The notes under the pieces are model-generated. The model searched no databases. It saw only the letters and a list, made by a program, of their open reading frames with translations, and was not told the DNA's origin. Positions 29,093-37,856 of a stretch of 40,570 nucleotides of DNA are shown here, piece by piece. Origin of the DNA: Roseomonas sp. CECT 9278 (lineage in GTDB: Bacteria; Pseudomonadota; Alphaproteobacteria; Acetobacterales; Acetobacteraceae); NCBI RefSeq assembly GCF_918698155.1, contig NZ_CAKKLX010000042.1, positions 1 to 40,570 of the forward strand, read 5' to 3'. How positions within the stretch are numbered: the stretch's first letter is position 1; every line of letters starts with the position of its first letter. A program made the translations under genes and the position numbers.

Positions 29093-30049
29093 TTGGATGC
29101 CAGCACCGCCTCCCGCTTGGCGCGTCGGCTGCGCCTGAAGGACCTCGATGCGCTGCTGACGGTGATCGACGCCGGCAGCATGGCCCGTGCCGCGCAGCGC
29201 CTGGCGCTCACGCAGCCCGCCGTGTCCAAGGCCATGAGCGAGATGGAGGCGACCCTCGGCGTGCCGCTGCTGGAGCGCGATGCGCGCGGCGTGCGCCCGA
29301 CCGCCTTCGGCGAGGCGCTGGCGGACCGCGCCCGGGCGATGCTCGACGAGCTCGGCCAGGCGGAGCGCGACCTGGCGCATATCGCCGACCCGATGGCGGG
29401 CGAGGTGCGCATCGGCACCACCGAACCCATGACCTTCACCGTGGCCGAGGCGATCCGCCGCCTGGCGGCCGAACGCCCGCGCGTGGCCTTCGACATCGCC
29501 ATTGCCGATACCGGCACGCTGGTGGCCGCGCTGCGGGCCCGGCGGCTGGATGTGGTGGTGACGCGTGCCGGGGCGGGCGAGGCGGCGGCCGAGGACATCG
29601 CCGCCGACTGGCTGTATCGCGTGCCGCTGGTGGTGGTGGCGGATCGCGGCAATCCGTTGTTGCGCCGCCGCGGGCTGCGCCTGGCTGACGTGACGCACGA
29701 GCCCTGGACGCTGTCGCCGCCCGGCACCTTCCTCGACCGGCTGGTGGTGGCGGCCTTCGCGCGCGAGGGGCTGGATGTGCCGCGCGCGCAGGTGGTGACG
29801 GTGTCGATCGCGATGCGCCTCGCGCTGATCGCCGGCGGGCCGTGGCTGTCGATCCTGCCGCGCAACATGCTGCACCACCCGACCAGCACGGGGTTCCTGC
29901 GCGCGCTGGACATCACGGTGGAGGACCCGGCCGGGGCGATCGCGGCGCTGACGCTCAGGCGCCGCTACATGCCGGGGCCGGTGCGCGCCTTCCTCGATGT
30001 GCTGCGCGAGAGCGCGCCGCACATGCCCGGGGTCGACGCGATGTCCTGA
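29093..30049 (+). CDS. LysR family transcriptional regulator
   Basis: 318 aa. The N-terminal winged helix-turn-helix reads LKDLDALLTVIDAGSMARAA..LTQPAVSKAMSEME..LERDARGVRPTAFG. A periplasmic-binding-like effector domain follows (VRIGTTEPMTFTVAEAIRRL, LVVVADRGNPLLRR, VSIAMRLALIAGG). It resembles the GbpR/CbbR-like subgroup that often sits beside aromatic or sugar acid uptake genes. The start is a TTG at 29093; CGGAGGG lies 9 nt upstream and no better in-frame start exists before the HTH. It is divergent from Bug (2) and convergent with Bug (3), so either could be its target. Confidence 0.88.
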   Translation: MDASTASRLARRLRLKDLDALLTVIDAGSMARAAQRLALTQPAVSKAMSEMEATLGVPLLERDARGVRPTAFGEALADRARAMLDELGQAERDLAHIADPMAGEVRIGTTEPMTFTVAEAIRRLAAERPRVAFDIAIADTGTLVAALRARRLDVVVTRAGAGEAAAEDIAADWLYRVPLVVVADRGNPLLRRRGLRLADVTHEPWTLSPPGTFLDRLVVAAFAREGLDVPRAQVVTVSIAMRLALIAGGPWLSILPRNMLHHPTSTGFLRALDITVEDPAGAIAALTLRRRYMPGPVRAFLDVLRESAPHMPGVDAMS

Positions 30050-30056
30050 TGGGCTG

Positions 30057-31040
30057 CTATTCCGCGCGGATGCCGAGTCCGCGCACCTCGGGCTCCCACA
30101 GATCGATCTCCTCGCGCACGAATTGCGCGAAGCGTGCCGGCGTGTAGCCGCGCATCGCCGGGGTGCCCATTTCCTCGAAGCGGCCGGAGATGGCGGGGTC
30201 GGACAGTGCCTGTTCGGTCGCCGCCGCCATGCGGTCCACGATCGGCTGCGGCGTGCCGGCGGGGGCGAAGAAGCCATACCAGGAATAGGCCTTGTAGCCC
30301 TGGATGCCGGCCTCGGCCGCGGTCGGCACCTCGGGCAGCAGGGAGGATCGCCGGTCGGTCGCGACGAAGATCACGCGCGCCGTGCCGCCTTCCTGGAAGC
30401 CCTTCAGGATCGAGGGGATGTCCGAGCAGAATTGGATCTCCCCGGCGGTCAGCGCCGTGAAGACCTGCCCGCCGCCGCGATAGGGCACGTGGACCGCGTC
30501 GGTGCCGGTGCGGATGCAGAAGCTGGCCGAAGCGATGTGCCCCGAGGTGCCGATTCCCGACGACCCGTACTGGTAGCGCCCGGGATTGGCGCGCAGCGCG
30601 GCGACGAATTCGGCGGCCGTGCGCGGGGCGAAGTTGCGCGTGGTGATCGCCATGGCGATGGGCACGAAGACGGTGGGGGCGATCGCCACCAGGTCGCGCC
30701 GCGCATCGAAGGGCACCGGTGCCGGCAGGCCGCGCGCCAGGCCGATCGGCGACAGGGTCGAGAGCACGAAGACATCGCCGGTGGGCGGCAGCTTGGCCAC
30801 GTAGTCCGTGCCGACCACGCCGCCGGCGCCGGGCCGGTTCTCCAGCACCACGGGCTGGCCAAGGATCTCCGCGAGCTTGGGCGCCAGCAGGCGCGTGGTG
30901 ATGTCGGTGCCGCCCCCGGTGCCGAAGGGGATGACGATGCGGATCGGGCGCGTCGGCCAGGCGCCCTGGCCAAGCGCGGGGCGGGCGAGGGCGGGCAGGA
31001 GCGGGGCGGCGAGCAGGGCGCGGCGGCGGAGGGGGGTCAT
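30057..31040 (-). CDS. Bug-family substrate-binding protein (3)
   Basis: 327 aa. Signal MTPLRRRALLAAPLLPALA ending ALGQG, then RPIRIVIPFGTGGGTDITTR, VVLENRPGAGGVVGTDYVA, DAVHVPYRGGGQVFTALTAG, EVPTAAEAGIQGYKAYSWYG and FFAPAGTPQPIVDRMA. The start was set at the signal peptide; the open frame continues another 55 codons upstream without signal character. It is convergent with lysR (7 nt apart) and divergent from nrdA. No permease partners nearby. Confidence 0.9.
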   Translation of the reverse strand: MTPLRRRALLAAPLLPALARPALGQGAWPTRPIRIVIPFGTGGGTDITTRLLAPKLAEILGQPVVLENRPGAGGVVGTDYVAKLPPTGDVFVLSTLSPIGLARGLPAPVPFDARRDLVAIAPTVFVPIAMAITTRNFAPRTAAEFVAALRANPGRYQYGSSGIGTSGHIASASFCIRTGTDAVHVPYRGGGQVFTALTAGEIQFCSDIPSILKGFQEGGTARVIFVATDRRSSLLPEVPTAAEAGIQGYKAYSWYGFFAPAGTPQPIVDRMAAATEQALSDPAISGRFEEMGTPAMRGYTPARFAQFVREEIDLWEPEVRGLGIRAE

Positions 31041-31201
31041 CACGGGGTCTTGTCCGGGCATGTGGCGTGGCAGGGTGCGCTGCTTCGCGCCTGTGGAAAA
31101 GTCTGGACTTGCGGGGGGCGGGGCGGCGCGCGATGCTGAACGAAACGGGAACATGTTGCTGGCTGTGACAGGCTGGGGACTCTTGGCAAGGGGTCTCTTT
31201 G

Positions 31202-31249
31202 CCACCCGATGTGGTGGTGCTCGGACTGTGGCAAGACTACATCTTGTGT
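31202..31249 (+). promoter_or_regulatory. Pair of NrdR-box-like palindromes upstream of nrdA
   Basis: The downstream box, AGACTACATCTTGTGT (31234-31249), matches 13 of 16 positions of the published NrdR consensus acaCwAtATaTwGtgt. A weaker palindrome, CCACCCGATGTGGTGG (31202-31217), lies 32 bp upstream, or three helical turns, which is the normal NrdR pair spacing. NrdR represses ribonucleotide reductase genes when dATP is high. The boxes end 60 nt before the nrdA start. nrdR itself is not in the window. Confidence 0.65.
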
Positions 31250-31309
31250 TCTGTCGCCCCTCGGCCGCACCATGTGGGCCAGGGGAATAGTGGTTCAGGG
31301 GGTGTATCC

Positions 31310-33253
31310 GTGTTCGACGCAGCGCAGCTTGGCGATACCGTGCGTAACGTGACCCAGTCGGATCCGCAGCCGGCGATGTTCGATGCCGCGGTGCAGCTCG
31401 AAGGGCATGGCCAGGTCCGCATCGACCGGTCGCGCGACGCGCTGCTGACCGATTTCGGCAAGGCCACGCTGGATGACCGCTATCTGCTGCCGGGCGAGTC
31501 CTACCAGGACCTGTTCGCGCGGGTGGCGTCCGCCTATGGCGATGACGCCGCGCATGCCCAGCGCATCTACGACTACATCTCGCGCCTGTGGTTCATGCCC
31601 GCCACGCCCGTGCTGTCCAATGGCGGCACGACTCGCGGACTGCCGATCTCCTGCTTCCTGAACGAGGCCTCCGACAGCCTCGATGGCATCGTCGGGCTGT
31701 GGAACGAGAATGTCTGGCTCGCCGCCAAGGGGGGCGGGATCGGGTCGTACTGGGGCAACCTGCGCGGCATCGGCGAGAAGGTCGGGCGCAACGGCAAGAC
31801 CTCGGGCGTGATCCCGTTCATCCGCGTGATGGACAGCCTGACGCTGGCGATTTCGCAGGGTTCGCTGCGGCGCGGGTCGGCCGCCTGCTACCTGCCGGTG
31901 AACCACCCGGAGATCGAGGAATTCCTCGAAATGCGCCGCCCGACCGGCGGTGACCCGAACCGCAAGGCGCTGAACCTGCACCACGGCGTGCTGCTGTCGG
32001 ACGCCTTCATGCGCGCGGTCGAGGCCGATGAGGACTGGGCGCTGGTCTCGCCCAAGGACGGGGCGCTGATGCGCAAGGTCTCGGCGCGGTCGCTGTGGAT
32101 CCGCATCCTCACCGCCCGCATCGAGACGGGCGAGCCCTACATCATCTATTCCGACCACGTGAACCGCGCGCGGCCGGAGCACCACAAGCTCGCGGGGCTT
32201 GAGGTCAAGACCTCGAACCTGTGTTCCGAGATCACGCTGCCGACCGGGCTCGACCAGCATGGCGAACAGCGCACCGCGGTGTGCTGCCTGTCCTCGCTGA
32301 ATTGCGAGACCTGGTTCGAGTGGAAGGATGACGCGAACTTCATCCCGGACGTGATGCGCTTCCTGGACAACGTGCTGCAGTCCTTCATCGACACCGCGCC
32401 CGATTCGATGGCGCGGGCGAAGTATTCCGCCATGCGCGAACGCTCCGTGGGCCTCGGCGTGATGGGGTTCCATTCCTTCCTGCAGATGATGAACGTGCCC
32501 TTCGAATCCGTGGTGGCGAAGGTGTGGAACAAGAAGATGTTCAAGCATGTGCGGGAGCAGGCCGACCGCGCCTCCCGCCTGCTGGCGGAGGAGCGCGGCC
32601 CGTGCCCCGACGCCGCCGAATACGGCTTCATGGAGCGGTTCTCGAACAAGATCGCGATCGCGCCGACGGCGTCGATCAGCATCATCTGCGGCGGCGCGAG
32701 CCCGGGCATCGAACCCATCGCGGCCAATGTCTACAATCACAAGACGCTGTCGGGGTCGTTCATCGTCCGCAACCCGTACCTGCAGAAGCTGCTGGCCAAG
32801 CACGGGCGCGACGATGACGAGACCTGGACGTCGGTGACCGTGACCAAGGGCTCGGTCCAGCACCTCGACTTCCTGGATGAACAGGAGAAGGCGGTGTTCA
32901 AGACCGCCTTCGAACTGGACCAGCGCTGGGTGATCGAGCACGCGGCCGACCGCACGCCCTATATCTGCCAGTCGCAGTCGGTGAACCTGTTCCTGCCGGC
33001 CAATGTCCACAAGCGCGACCTGCACCAGATCCACCTGACCGCGTGGAAGAAGGGCGTGAAGTCGCTGTACTACTGCCGCTCGCTGTCGATCCAGCGCGCC
33101 GACACCATCAGCGAGAAGGTGGTGGGCCAGGGCGATATCATGGCGGCGCATGTGCCGACCGGCGGGGAGGCACAGATGCCGATGGCGGCCTCCGCGGCGT
33201 CGGGGGCGGCGGGGAATTCCAACAACTACGAGGAATGCCTGGCCTGCCAGTGA
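31310..33253 (+). CDS. nrdA: Ribonucleoside-diphosphate reductase alpha subunit (class Ia)
   Basis: 647 aa. Active-site residues are visible: Cys115 (LPISCFLNE), Asn303, Cys305 and Glu307 (NLCSE), Cys325 (CCLSSLN). The radical-transfer Tyr587-Tyr588 lies in SLYYCRS, and the redox pair Cys643/Cys646 in the C-terminal ECLACQ. It reduces NDPs to dNDPs with NrdB. The protein starts close to the catalytic barrel and has no N-terminal ATP-cone, so dATP overall activity control by that domain is absent. Start GTG 31310 with AGGGGG upstream; the frame stays open to 31199, but that part overlaps the NrdR boxes. Confidence 0.96.
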   Translation: MFDAAQLGDTVRNVTQSDPQPAMFDAAVQLEGHGQVRIDRSRDALLTDFGKATLDDRYLLPGESYQDLFARVASAYGDDAAHAQRIYDYISRLWFMPATPVLSNGGTTRGLPISCFLNEASDSLDGIVGLWNENVWLAAKGGGIGSYWGNLRGIGEKVGRNGKTSGVIPFIRVMDSLTLAISQGSLRRGSAACYLPVNHPEIEEFLEMRRPTGGDPNRKALNLHHGVLLSDAFMRAVEADEDWALVSPKDGALMRKVSARSLWIRILTARIETGEPYIIYSDHVNRARPEHHKLAGLEVKTSNLCSEITLPTGLDQHGEQRTAVCCLSSLNCETWFEWKDDANFIPDVMRFLDNVLQSFIDTAPDSMARAKYSAMRERSVGLGVMGFHSFLQMMNVPFESVVAKVWNKKMFKHVREQADRASRLLAEERGPCPDAAEYGFMERFSNKIAIAPTASISIICGGASPGIEPIAANVYNHKTLSGSFIVRNPYLQKLLAKHGRDDDETWTSVTVTKGSVQHLDFLDEQEKAVFKTAFELDQRWVIEHAADRTPYICQSQSVNLFLPANVHKRDLHQIHLTAWKKGVKSLYYCRSLSIQRADTISEKVVGQGDIMAAHVPTGGEAQMPMAASAASGAAGNSNNYEECLACQ

Positions 33254-33419
33254 GGGCCTGGCGCCTGGCGGCAGCGCCCGCCCGGCCCTGAGCGGCGGTG
33301 CCCGGAGCGGGCGCGCCGCCGCATCGGGTTCGCCGAAGCTTCACATCGTCTCGCGCGGGTTGCCGGCACAAGGCATGGTGTCGACAGACCTTGTTTGCCT
33401 GCGCAGGAAAGGACGATGC

Positions 33420-34256
33420 ATGCCCTTCGCCACCACCACCGACGGCCTTGAGATCTTCTACAAGGATTGGGGGCCGAAGGACGCCCAACCGATCGTGTTC
33501 CACCACGGCTGGCCGCTCAGCGCCGACGATTGGGACGCCCAGCTGCTGTTCTTCCTGCACCAGGGCTTCCGCGTGGTGGCGCATGACCGCCGCGGGCATG
33601 GCCGTTCGACCCAGGCGGGCGACGGCCACGACATGGACCACTACGCGGCCGACGCCGCCGCCGTGATGCAGAAGCTCGACCTGCGCAACGCCGTCCATAT
33701 CGGCCATTCGACCGGCGGCGGGGAGGCGCTGCACTACACCGTGCAGCACGGCCAGCCGCAGGGTCGCGTGGCGAAGCTGGTGCTGATCGGCGCGGTGCCG
33801 CCGATCATGCTCAAGACCGCGGCCAACCCGGGCGGGCTGCCGATCGAGGTGTTCGACGGCTTCCGCGCCGCGCTTGCCGCCAACCGCGCGCAATTCTTCC
33901 GCGATGTCCCGGCCGGCCCCTTCTATGGCTACAACCGGCCAGGCGCCACGCCGGCCGAAGGCGTCATCCAGAACTGGTGGCGCCAGGGCATGATGGGCGG
34001 CGCCAAGGCGCATTACGACGGCATCAAGGCCTTCTCGGAAACCGACTTCACCGAGGACCTGAAGGCCGTATCGGTGCCCACGCTGGTGATGCATGGCGAT
34101 GACGACCAGATCGTGCCGATCGCCGATTCGGCGCTGCTGTCGGCGAAGCTGGTGAAGGGCGCCGTGCTGAAGGTCTATGCAGGCCTGCCGCACGGGCTGT
34201 GCACCACCCATGCGGATGTCGTGAACGCGGACCTGCTGGCCTTCATCCGCGCCTGA
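33420..34256 (+). CDS. Alpha/beta hydrolase, non-haem chloroperoxidase/arylesterase type
   Basis: 278 aa. Catalytic triad: Ser97 in GHSTGGGEA, Asp228 or Asp229 in HGDDDQIVP, and His258 in GLPHGL. The oxyanion motif [11 protein letters not shown] and DRRGHGRS are also typical of cofactor-free haloperoxidases. These proteins are mostly esterases or perhydrolases in vivo; the substrate here is unknown. No signal peptide, so cytoplasmic. Start ATG 33420 with GGAAAGGA upstream. It lies between nrdA and nrdB without an obvious link to them. Confidence 0.92.
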   Translation: MPFATTTDGLEIFYKDWGPKDAQPIVFHHGWPLSADDWDAQLLFFLHQGFRVVAHDRRGHGRSTQAGDGHDMDHYAADAAAVMQKLDLRNAVHIGHSTGGGEALHYTVQHGQPQGRVAKLVLIGAVPPIMLKTAANPGGLPIEVFDGFRAALAANRAQFFRDVPAGPFYGYNRPGATPAEGVIQNWWRQGMMGGAKAHYDGIKAFSETDFTEDLKAVSVPTLVMHGDDDQIVPIADSALLSAKLVKGAVLKVYAGLPHGLCTTHADVVNADLLAFIRA

Positions 34257-34269
34257 CCCGGCGGCGCGG

Positions 34270-34294
34270 CGGTGTCGATGGCGCATCGACACCG
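34270..34294 (+). terminator. Hairpin after the hydrolase gene
   Basis: A perfect 11-bp stem, CGGTGTCGATG / CATCGACACCG, with a GCG loop, 13 nt after the stop. There is no T-run, so it may be a Rho-assisted terminator or a 3' stabiliser rather than a classical intrinsic terminator. Confidence 0.45.
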
Positions 34295-34412
34295 TCCGTC
34301 GTGCGCCGCGGCCGCCCTGCGCACGGCCCGGTGCGCCACCACGCTATCCGGTGTCCGGATTCGGACGTCCCGCGGCCTTCCTTCCCGGCCCATCAGCCGC
34401 GGCTTTCACGCG

Positions 34413-34563
34413 CATCCTCATCCGACCAGAGGATTTCATCCGATCGGACTCCGCTGCTGGAGCATGCTGCGTTCGCTCGCGCTCACTTCGCAGGCTCTAG
34501 CCTGTTGTTTTCAGAGCATCTTCACGCGTTCAGATGATTCCATCCGAACGCTTTCTGCTCTAG
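34413..34563. repeat. Dispersed intergenic repeat, copy 2 (before Bug 4)
   Basis: This fills much of the 355-nt gap between the hydrolase and Bug (4) genes. It has the same segment order as copy 1 at 7058-7155: CGTTCGCTCGCGCTCAC, GTTGTTTTCAGAGCATC, an inverted repeat (GCGTTCAGATG at 34526-34536, CATCCGAACGC at 34541-34551, loop ATTC, one mismatch), then CTGCTCTAG. A degenerate extra stem (CCGACCAGAGG / CATCCGATCGG, 34422-34447) precedes it. It ends 48 nt before the Bug start. Confidence 0.75.
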
Positions 34564-34611
34564 CCTTCCCGCAACGCGGCCGCTCAGGCCACGACACGGG
34601 AGACGAAGCGG

Positions 34612-35577
34612 ATGATCACACGGCGCAGCCTTGCGCTCACCTCGGCCGGCCTGGTGGCGGCCAGCCATGCCCGCGCCCAGGCCCCCTGGCCGGAGAAACC
34701 GGTCCGCCTCATTATCGGCTACCCCGCCGGCGGGCCGACCGATTTCGGCGGCCGGCTGCTCCAGGACCCGCTCGGGCGGCTGTGGGGCCAGCCCCTGGTC
34801 ATCGAGAACCGCGCCGGCGCCAGCCAGATCATCGCGTCGGAAGCCGTCGCGCGATCGCCTGCCGATGGCTACACGCTGTTCCTCGCGGCCAGCACCCATG
34901 CCTCCAACGCCGCCGTCTATGCGCGGCTGCCCTACGACACGCTGGCCGACTTCACGCCGATCGTGAATCTGTATGCCTCGCCCACCGTGCTGTTCGTGGG
35001 GCGCGGCAGCCCCATCCGCACCGCGCAGGAGCTGGTGGCCGCCGCGAAGCGCGACCCGGGCATGAGCTTCGGCACCTCGGGCAACGGCTCGTCCGGCCAC
35101 TTCGCCACCGAGATGTTCCGCCGCAAGGTCGGCATCGAGCCCACCATCGTCGCCTTCCGCGGCGCCGCCCCGGCCCTGCAGGAGGTCGTCGCCGGCCGCG
35201 TCGCCGCGACCTTCAGCACGCTGTCGGGCGCGATCGGGCTGGCGCGGGAGGGGCAGCTGCGCGCCCTCGCGATCGGCGGGCCGAACCGGGCGGAAGTGCT
35301 GCCAGGCGTGCCCACGCTCGATGAACTCGGCATGGGCATTCCGGACACCAGCCCGTGGTACGGGTTCGTCGGGCCGAAGGGGTTGGCGCGGCCGATCGTC
35401 GATCGCGTGGCGCGTGACGTGATCGGGCTGCTGCGGGATACGACGATCGGGCGGCGAATCGTCGACTCCGGCGGCGTCATCCTCGCCGAGGGGCCGGAGG
35501 TGTTCGACGCGCGAATCCGCCGCGAACTGGCGGAGAACGCGGTGATTGCGCGGGAAGCGGGGATCAGGGTGGAGTAG
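34612..35577 (+). CDS. Bug-family substrate-binding protein (4)
   Basis: 321 aa. Twin-arginine-like signal MITRRSLALTSAGLVAAS ending ARAQA, followed by VRLIIGYPAGGPTDFGGRL, LVIENRAGASQIIASEAVA, IVAFRGAAPALQEVVAGRV, GVPTLDELGMGIPDTSPWYG and FVGPKGLARPIVDRVA. All are family landmarks. GGGAGA lies upstream of the ATG. It sits between the hydrolase and nrdB, with a repeat on each side. No permease gene adjacent; ligand unknown. Confidence 0.9.
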   Translation: MITRRSLALTSAGLVAASHARAQAPWPEKPVRLIIGYPAGGPTDFGGRLLQDPLGRLWGQPLVIENRAGASQIIASEAVARSPADGYTLFLAASTHASNAAVYARLPYDTLADFTPIVNLYASPTVLFVGRGSPIRTAQELVAAAKRDPGMSFGTSGNGSSGHFATEMFRRKVGIEPTIVAFRGAAPALQEVVAGRVAATFSTLSGAIGLAREGQLRALAIGGPNRAEVLPGVPTLDELGMGIPDTSPWYGFVGPKGLARPIVDRVARDVIGLLRDTTIGRRIVDSGGVILAEGPEVFDARIRRELAENAVIAREAGIRVE

Positions 35578-35587
35578 GGGGCGCTGG

Positions 35588-35801
35588 CGGAGGGGGCTTG
35601 GCCCCCTCCGGACCTCCCCCACCAGGGGGCGACGGCCCCCTGGACCGCGGGGTTTTAATCGGGTGGTTGGGGGAGGGGCATCGTCGGTGCGACCAACGCC
35701 ACCGGCGCACCATGCCCTTCCCCCAACCACCCGATCAAGTCGAGGGTTCCAAGGGCCTTAAGCCCTTGGTGGGAGGGGTCCGGGGAGGGCAAAGCCCTCC
35801 C
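35588..35801. repeat. Composite palindromic element: two facing hairpin modules around a 24-bp inverted repeat (copy A)
   Basis: Left module: stem CGGAGGGGGC/GCCCCCTCCG (35588-35610, loop TTG), linker GACCTCCCCCA, stem CCAGGGGGC/GCCCCCTGG (35622-35643, loop GACG). Centre: a 24-bp inverted repeat, arms 35658-35681 and 35712-35735 with one mismatch, enclosing a 6-bp inner stem GGTGCG/CGCACC (35686-35711). Right module, reversed: CCAAGGGC/GCCCTTGG (35749-35769), linker TGGGAGGGGTCCG, stem GGGAGGGC/GCCCTCCC (35783-35801, loop AAA). It begins 10 nt after the Bug (4) stop and fills most of the gap before nrdB. No coding sequence is credible here. Confidence 0.85.
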
Positions 35802-35830
35802 TGCTGCGCCCCTTGCGCCCCTGCCGCGCA

Positions 35831-35876
35831 CCACAACATCTTGCGTCTGCCCATTGCTGCGACCACCAGTCGTGGT
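35831..35876 (+). promoter_or_regulatory. Pair of NrdR-box-like palindromes upstream of nrdB
   Basis: CCACAACATCTTGCGT (35831-35846) matches 12 of 16 positions of the NrdR consensus and shares the ACATCTTG core with the strong nrdA box. The palindrome ACCACCAGTCGTGGT (35862-35876) lies about 31 bp downstream, centre to centre. The second box ends 36 nt before the nrdB ATG. This suggests nrdB has its own promoter, controlled like that of nrdA. Confidence 0.6.
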
Positions 35877-35912
35877 AAAAGCGGCGTCACGAGCACTTGC
35901 GGGGGATGACCT

Positions 35913-36965
35913 ATGGCCGATGGCATTGCGACCGATGAACTGCCGATCCGCTTCGACCTTCTGACGTCGAATCCGGTCTACAAGCCGTTCCGCTATCCCT
36001 GGGCCTATGATGCCTGGCTGACGCAGCAGCGCATCCATTGGCTGCCCGAGGAAGTCCCGCTGGCTGATGACGTCAAGGATTGGCAGAAGAACCTGACGGA
36101 ATCCGAGCGGAACCTGCTGACGCAGATCTTCCGCTTCTTCACCCAGGCCGATGTCGAGGTGAACAACTGCTACATGAAGCAGTATTCCCAGGTGTTCAAG
36201 CCGACCGAAGTGCTGATGATGATGTCTGCCTTCTCAAACACCGAGACGATCCACATCGCCGCCTACAGCCACCTGCTTGACACCATCGGCATGCCGGAAA
36301 TCGAGTACACGGCCTTCCTCAAGTACAAGGAGATGAAGGACAAGTACGACTACATGCAGACCTTCTCGGTCGAATCCAAGACCGAGATCGCCAAGACGCT
36401 CGCCGCCTTCGGCGCCTTCACCGAAGGCCTGCAGCTCTTTGCCTCCTTCGCGATCCTGATGAACTTCCCGCGCTTCAACAAGATGAAGGGCATGGGGCAG
36501 ATCGTGTCCTGGTCGGTGCGCGACGAGACGCTGCACTGCCTGTCCGTGATCCGCCTGTTCCGCACCTTCGTGCAGGAAAACCCGGAGATCTGGACGGCCG
36601 AGCTGAAGCGCGACCTTTACCTGATCTGCGCCACCATCGTGGAGCACGAGGACGCCTTCATCGACCTGGCCTTCGAACTGGGCGGCGTGCAGGGCCTCGA
36701 TGCGAAGCAGACCAAGGAATACATCCGCTTCATCGCCGACCGGCGGCTGCAGCAGCTGGGCCTCGAACCCCTCTACAACATCGAGAAGAACCCGCTGCCC
36801 TGGCTCGATGAAATGCTGAACGCGGTCGAGCACACCAACTTCTTCGAGAACCGCGCCACCGAATACTCCAAGGCCAGCACCGGCGGGACATGGGAAGAAG
36901 CCTTCGCGGACAGCGTCTTCTCCTCGCCGCAGCCCGAAGGGGCCATCGAGGGCGTCCGGCACTGA
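35913..36965 (+). CDS. nrdB: Ribonucleoside-diphosphate reductase beta subunit (class Ia)
   Basis: 350 aa, ferritin-like. Di-iron ligands in order: Asp80, Glu111, His114 (ETIHIAAYSH), Glu171 (FTEGLQLF), Glu205 and His208 (RDETLHC). The radical tyrosine is Tyr118, seven residues after Glu111 as in E. coli NrdB, so the subunit should form a tyrosyl radical. No ATP-cone is fused to the N-terminus. The C-terminal tail carries a Tyr (ATEYSKAST) in the region used for radical transfer to NrdA. Start ATG 35913 with GGGGGAT upstream. Confidence 0.97.
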   Translation: MADGIATDELPIRFDLLTSNPVYKPFRYPWAYDAWLTQQRIHWLPEEVPLADDVKDWQKNLTESERNLLTQIFRFFTQADVEVNNCYMKQYSQVFKPTEVLMMMSAFSNTETIHIAAYSHLLDTIGMPEIEYTAFLKYKEMKDKYDYMQTFSVESKTEIAKTLAAFGAFTEGLQLFASFAILMNFPRFNKMKGMGQIVSWSVRDETLHCLSVIRLFRTFVQENPEIWTAELKRDLYLICATIVEHEDAFIDLAFELGGVQGLDAKQTKEYIRFIADRRLQQLGLEPLYNIEKNPLPWLDEMLNAVEHTNFFENRATEYSKASTGGTWEEAFADSVFSSPQPEGAIEGVRH

Positions 36966-36972
36966 CGCGCAG

Positions 36973-37025
36973 CGGAGGGGCGCCGCCCCTCCGGACCACC
37001 CCGCCAAAGGCCGAAAGGCCTTTGG
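36973..37025. repeat. Two-hairpin intergenic module, copy D (after nrdB)
   Basis: CGGAGGGGC/GCCCCTCCG with loop GCC (36973-36993), linker GACCACCCCG, then CCAAAGGCC/GGCCTTTGG with loop GAAA (37004-37025). It starts 7 nt after the nrdB stop and ends 58 nt before the SCO gene. Both stems are perfect although their sequences differ from the other copies. The GAAA loop on a C-G closing pair is a GNRA tetraloop if transcribed. Confidence 0.75.
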
Positions 37026-37083
37026 AAACCGATACTTGGCGCAGGTCTTGCCGGGGGCGGGTGCCCCGGCCTATGTGCGGGGC

Positions 37084-37758
37084 ATGACCCGTATCATCCA
37101 GATTGTCTCGGTCCTGCTCGTGCTGCTGATCGGCGGGGCCTGGGGGGCGGCCTGGTTTGGGCGCGGTCCAGGCGAATCCGTGTCGGACGCCTTCCTGCGC
37201 AGCATCGCCAGGCTGACCGGGGGCGACATGCCCGCACCCTCGGCCGGGGGCATCCAACTCGCCCAGGGCGTCTCGCTCGGCGGGCCCTTCACCCTGGTCG
37301 ACCACACCGGCCGCACCGTGACCGATCGCGATTTCGCCGGCCGCCCGCTGCTGGTCTATTTCGGCTTCACCTATTGCCCGGATGTCTGCCCGACCGAACT
37401 CGGCACCATCGCCGCCGCGCTCGACGCCATGGGGCCGGCGGGCGAGCGCGTCACCCCGATCCTGGTGACGATCGACCCGGAGCGCGACACGCCCGCCGCC
37501 CTCGCCGACTACGTCTCGCGCTTCCATCCGCGCATGATCGGCCTGACCGGCAGCGCCGAGCAGGTGGCCGCCGCGGCCCGCGCGTATCGCGTGTATTACG
37601 CCCGCGTCAGGCCGCGCGATTCGACCGACTACCTGATGGACCACTCCTCCTTCATCTATTTCGTCGGCCCGGATGGTCGCGTGCGAAGCCTGTTTCGTCC
37701 CGAAACGACACCAGAGGCGATTGCTGCCGCGATCACATCGCAACTTCGCGCTTTATGA
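37084..37758 (+). CDS. SCO1/SenC family copper chaperone
   Basis: 224 aa. An N-terminal membrane anchor covers about residues 6-24 (IVSVLLVLLIGGAWGAAW), followed by a thioredoxin-like domain facing the periplasm. Copper ligands are Cys98 and Cys102 in GFTYCPDVCPTELG and His187 in LMDHSSFIYFV. These proteins help metallate the CuA site of cytochrome c oxidase. The start ATG 37084 was chosen because it precedes the anchor directly; the frame opens further back without signal character. No oxidase genes are nearby. Confidence 0.93.
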   Translation: MTRIIQIVSVLLVLLIGGAWGAAWFGRGPGESVSDAFLRSIARLTGGDMPAPSAGGIQLAQGVSLGGPFTLVDHTGRTVTDRDFAGRPLLVYFGFTYCPDVCPTELGTIAAALDAMGPAGERVTPILVTIDPERDTPAALADYVSRFHPRMIGLTGSAEQVAAAARAYRVYYARVRPRDSTDYLMDHSSFIYFVGPDGRVRSLFRPETTPEAIAAAITSQLRAL

Positions 37759-37783
37759 GACACAGGGTTCCGCAACCCGCCCC

Positions 37784-37803
37784 CCGGCGGTATGGTCCGC
37801 CGG
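37784..37803. terminator. Hairpin between the SCO gene and the 94-aa gene
   Basis: CCGGCGG/CCGCCGG with a 6-nt loop, 25 nt after the SCO stop. No T-run, so its role as a terminator is uncertain. Confidence 0.35.
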
Positions 37804-37856
37804 CCGAACCCGCGCTCAGGCCGGGCCAAGGGAGTGTGCGGCGGCGGAGGATTTGA

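Noticed and set aside
31150..31157. AACATGTT as a LexA-type operator before nrdA
   Set aside because: Only an 8-bp palindrome; it does not match the alphaproteobacterial GTTC-N7-GTTC form.
31199..31309. An extended NrdA N-terminus that might be an ATP-cone
   Set aside because: The 37 extra residues do not resemble an ATP-cone, and the DNA holds the NrdR-like boxes.
35598..35909. Possible small genes in the 335-nt gap before nrdB
   Set aside because: The frames run through the palindromic element in both directions and have no ribosome site.
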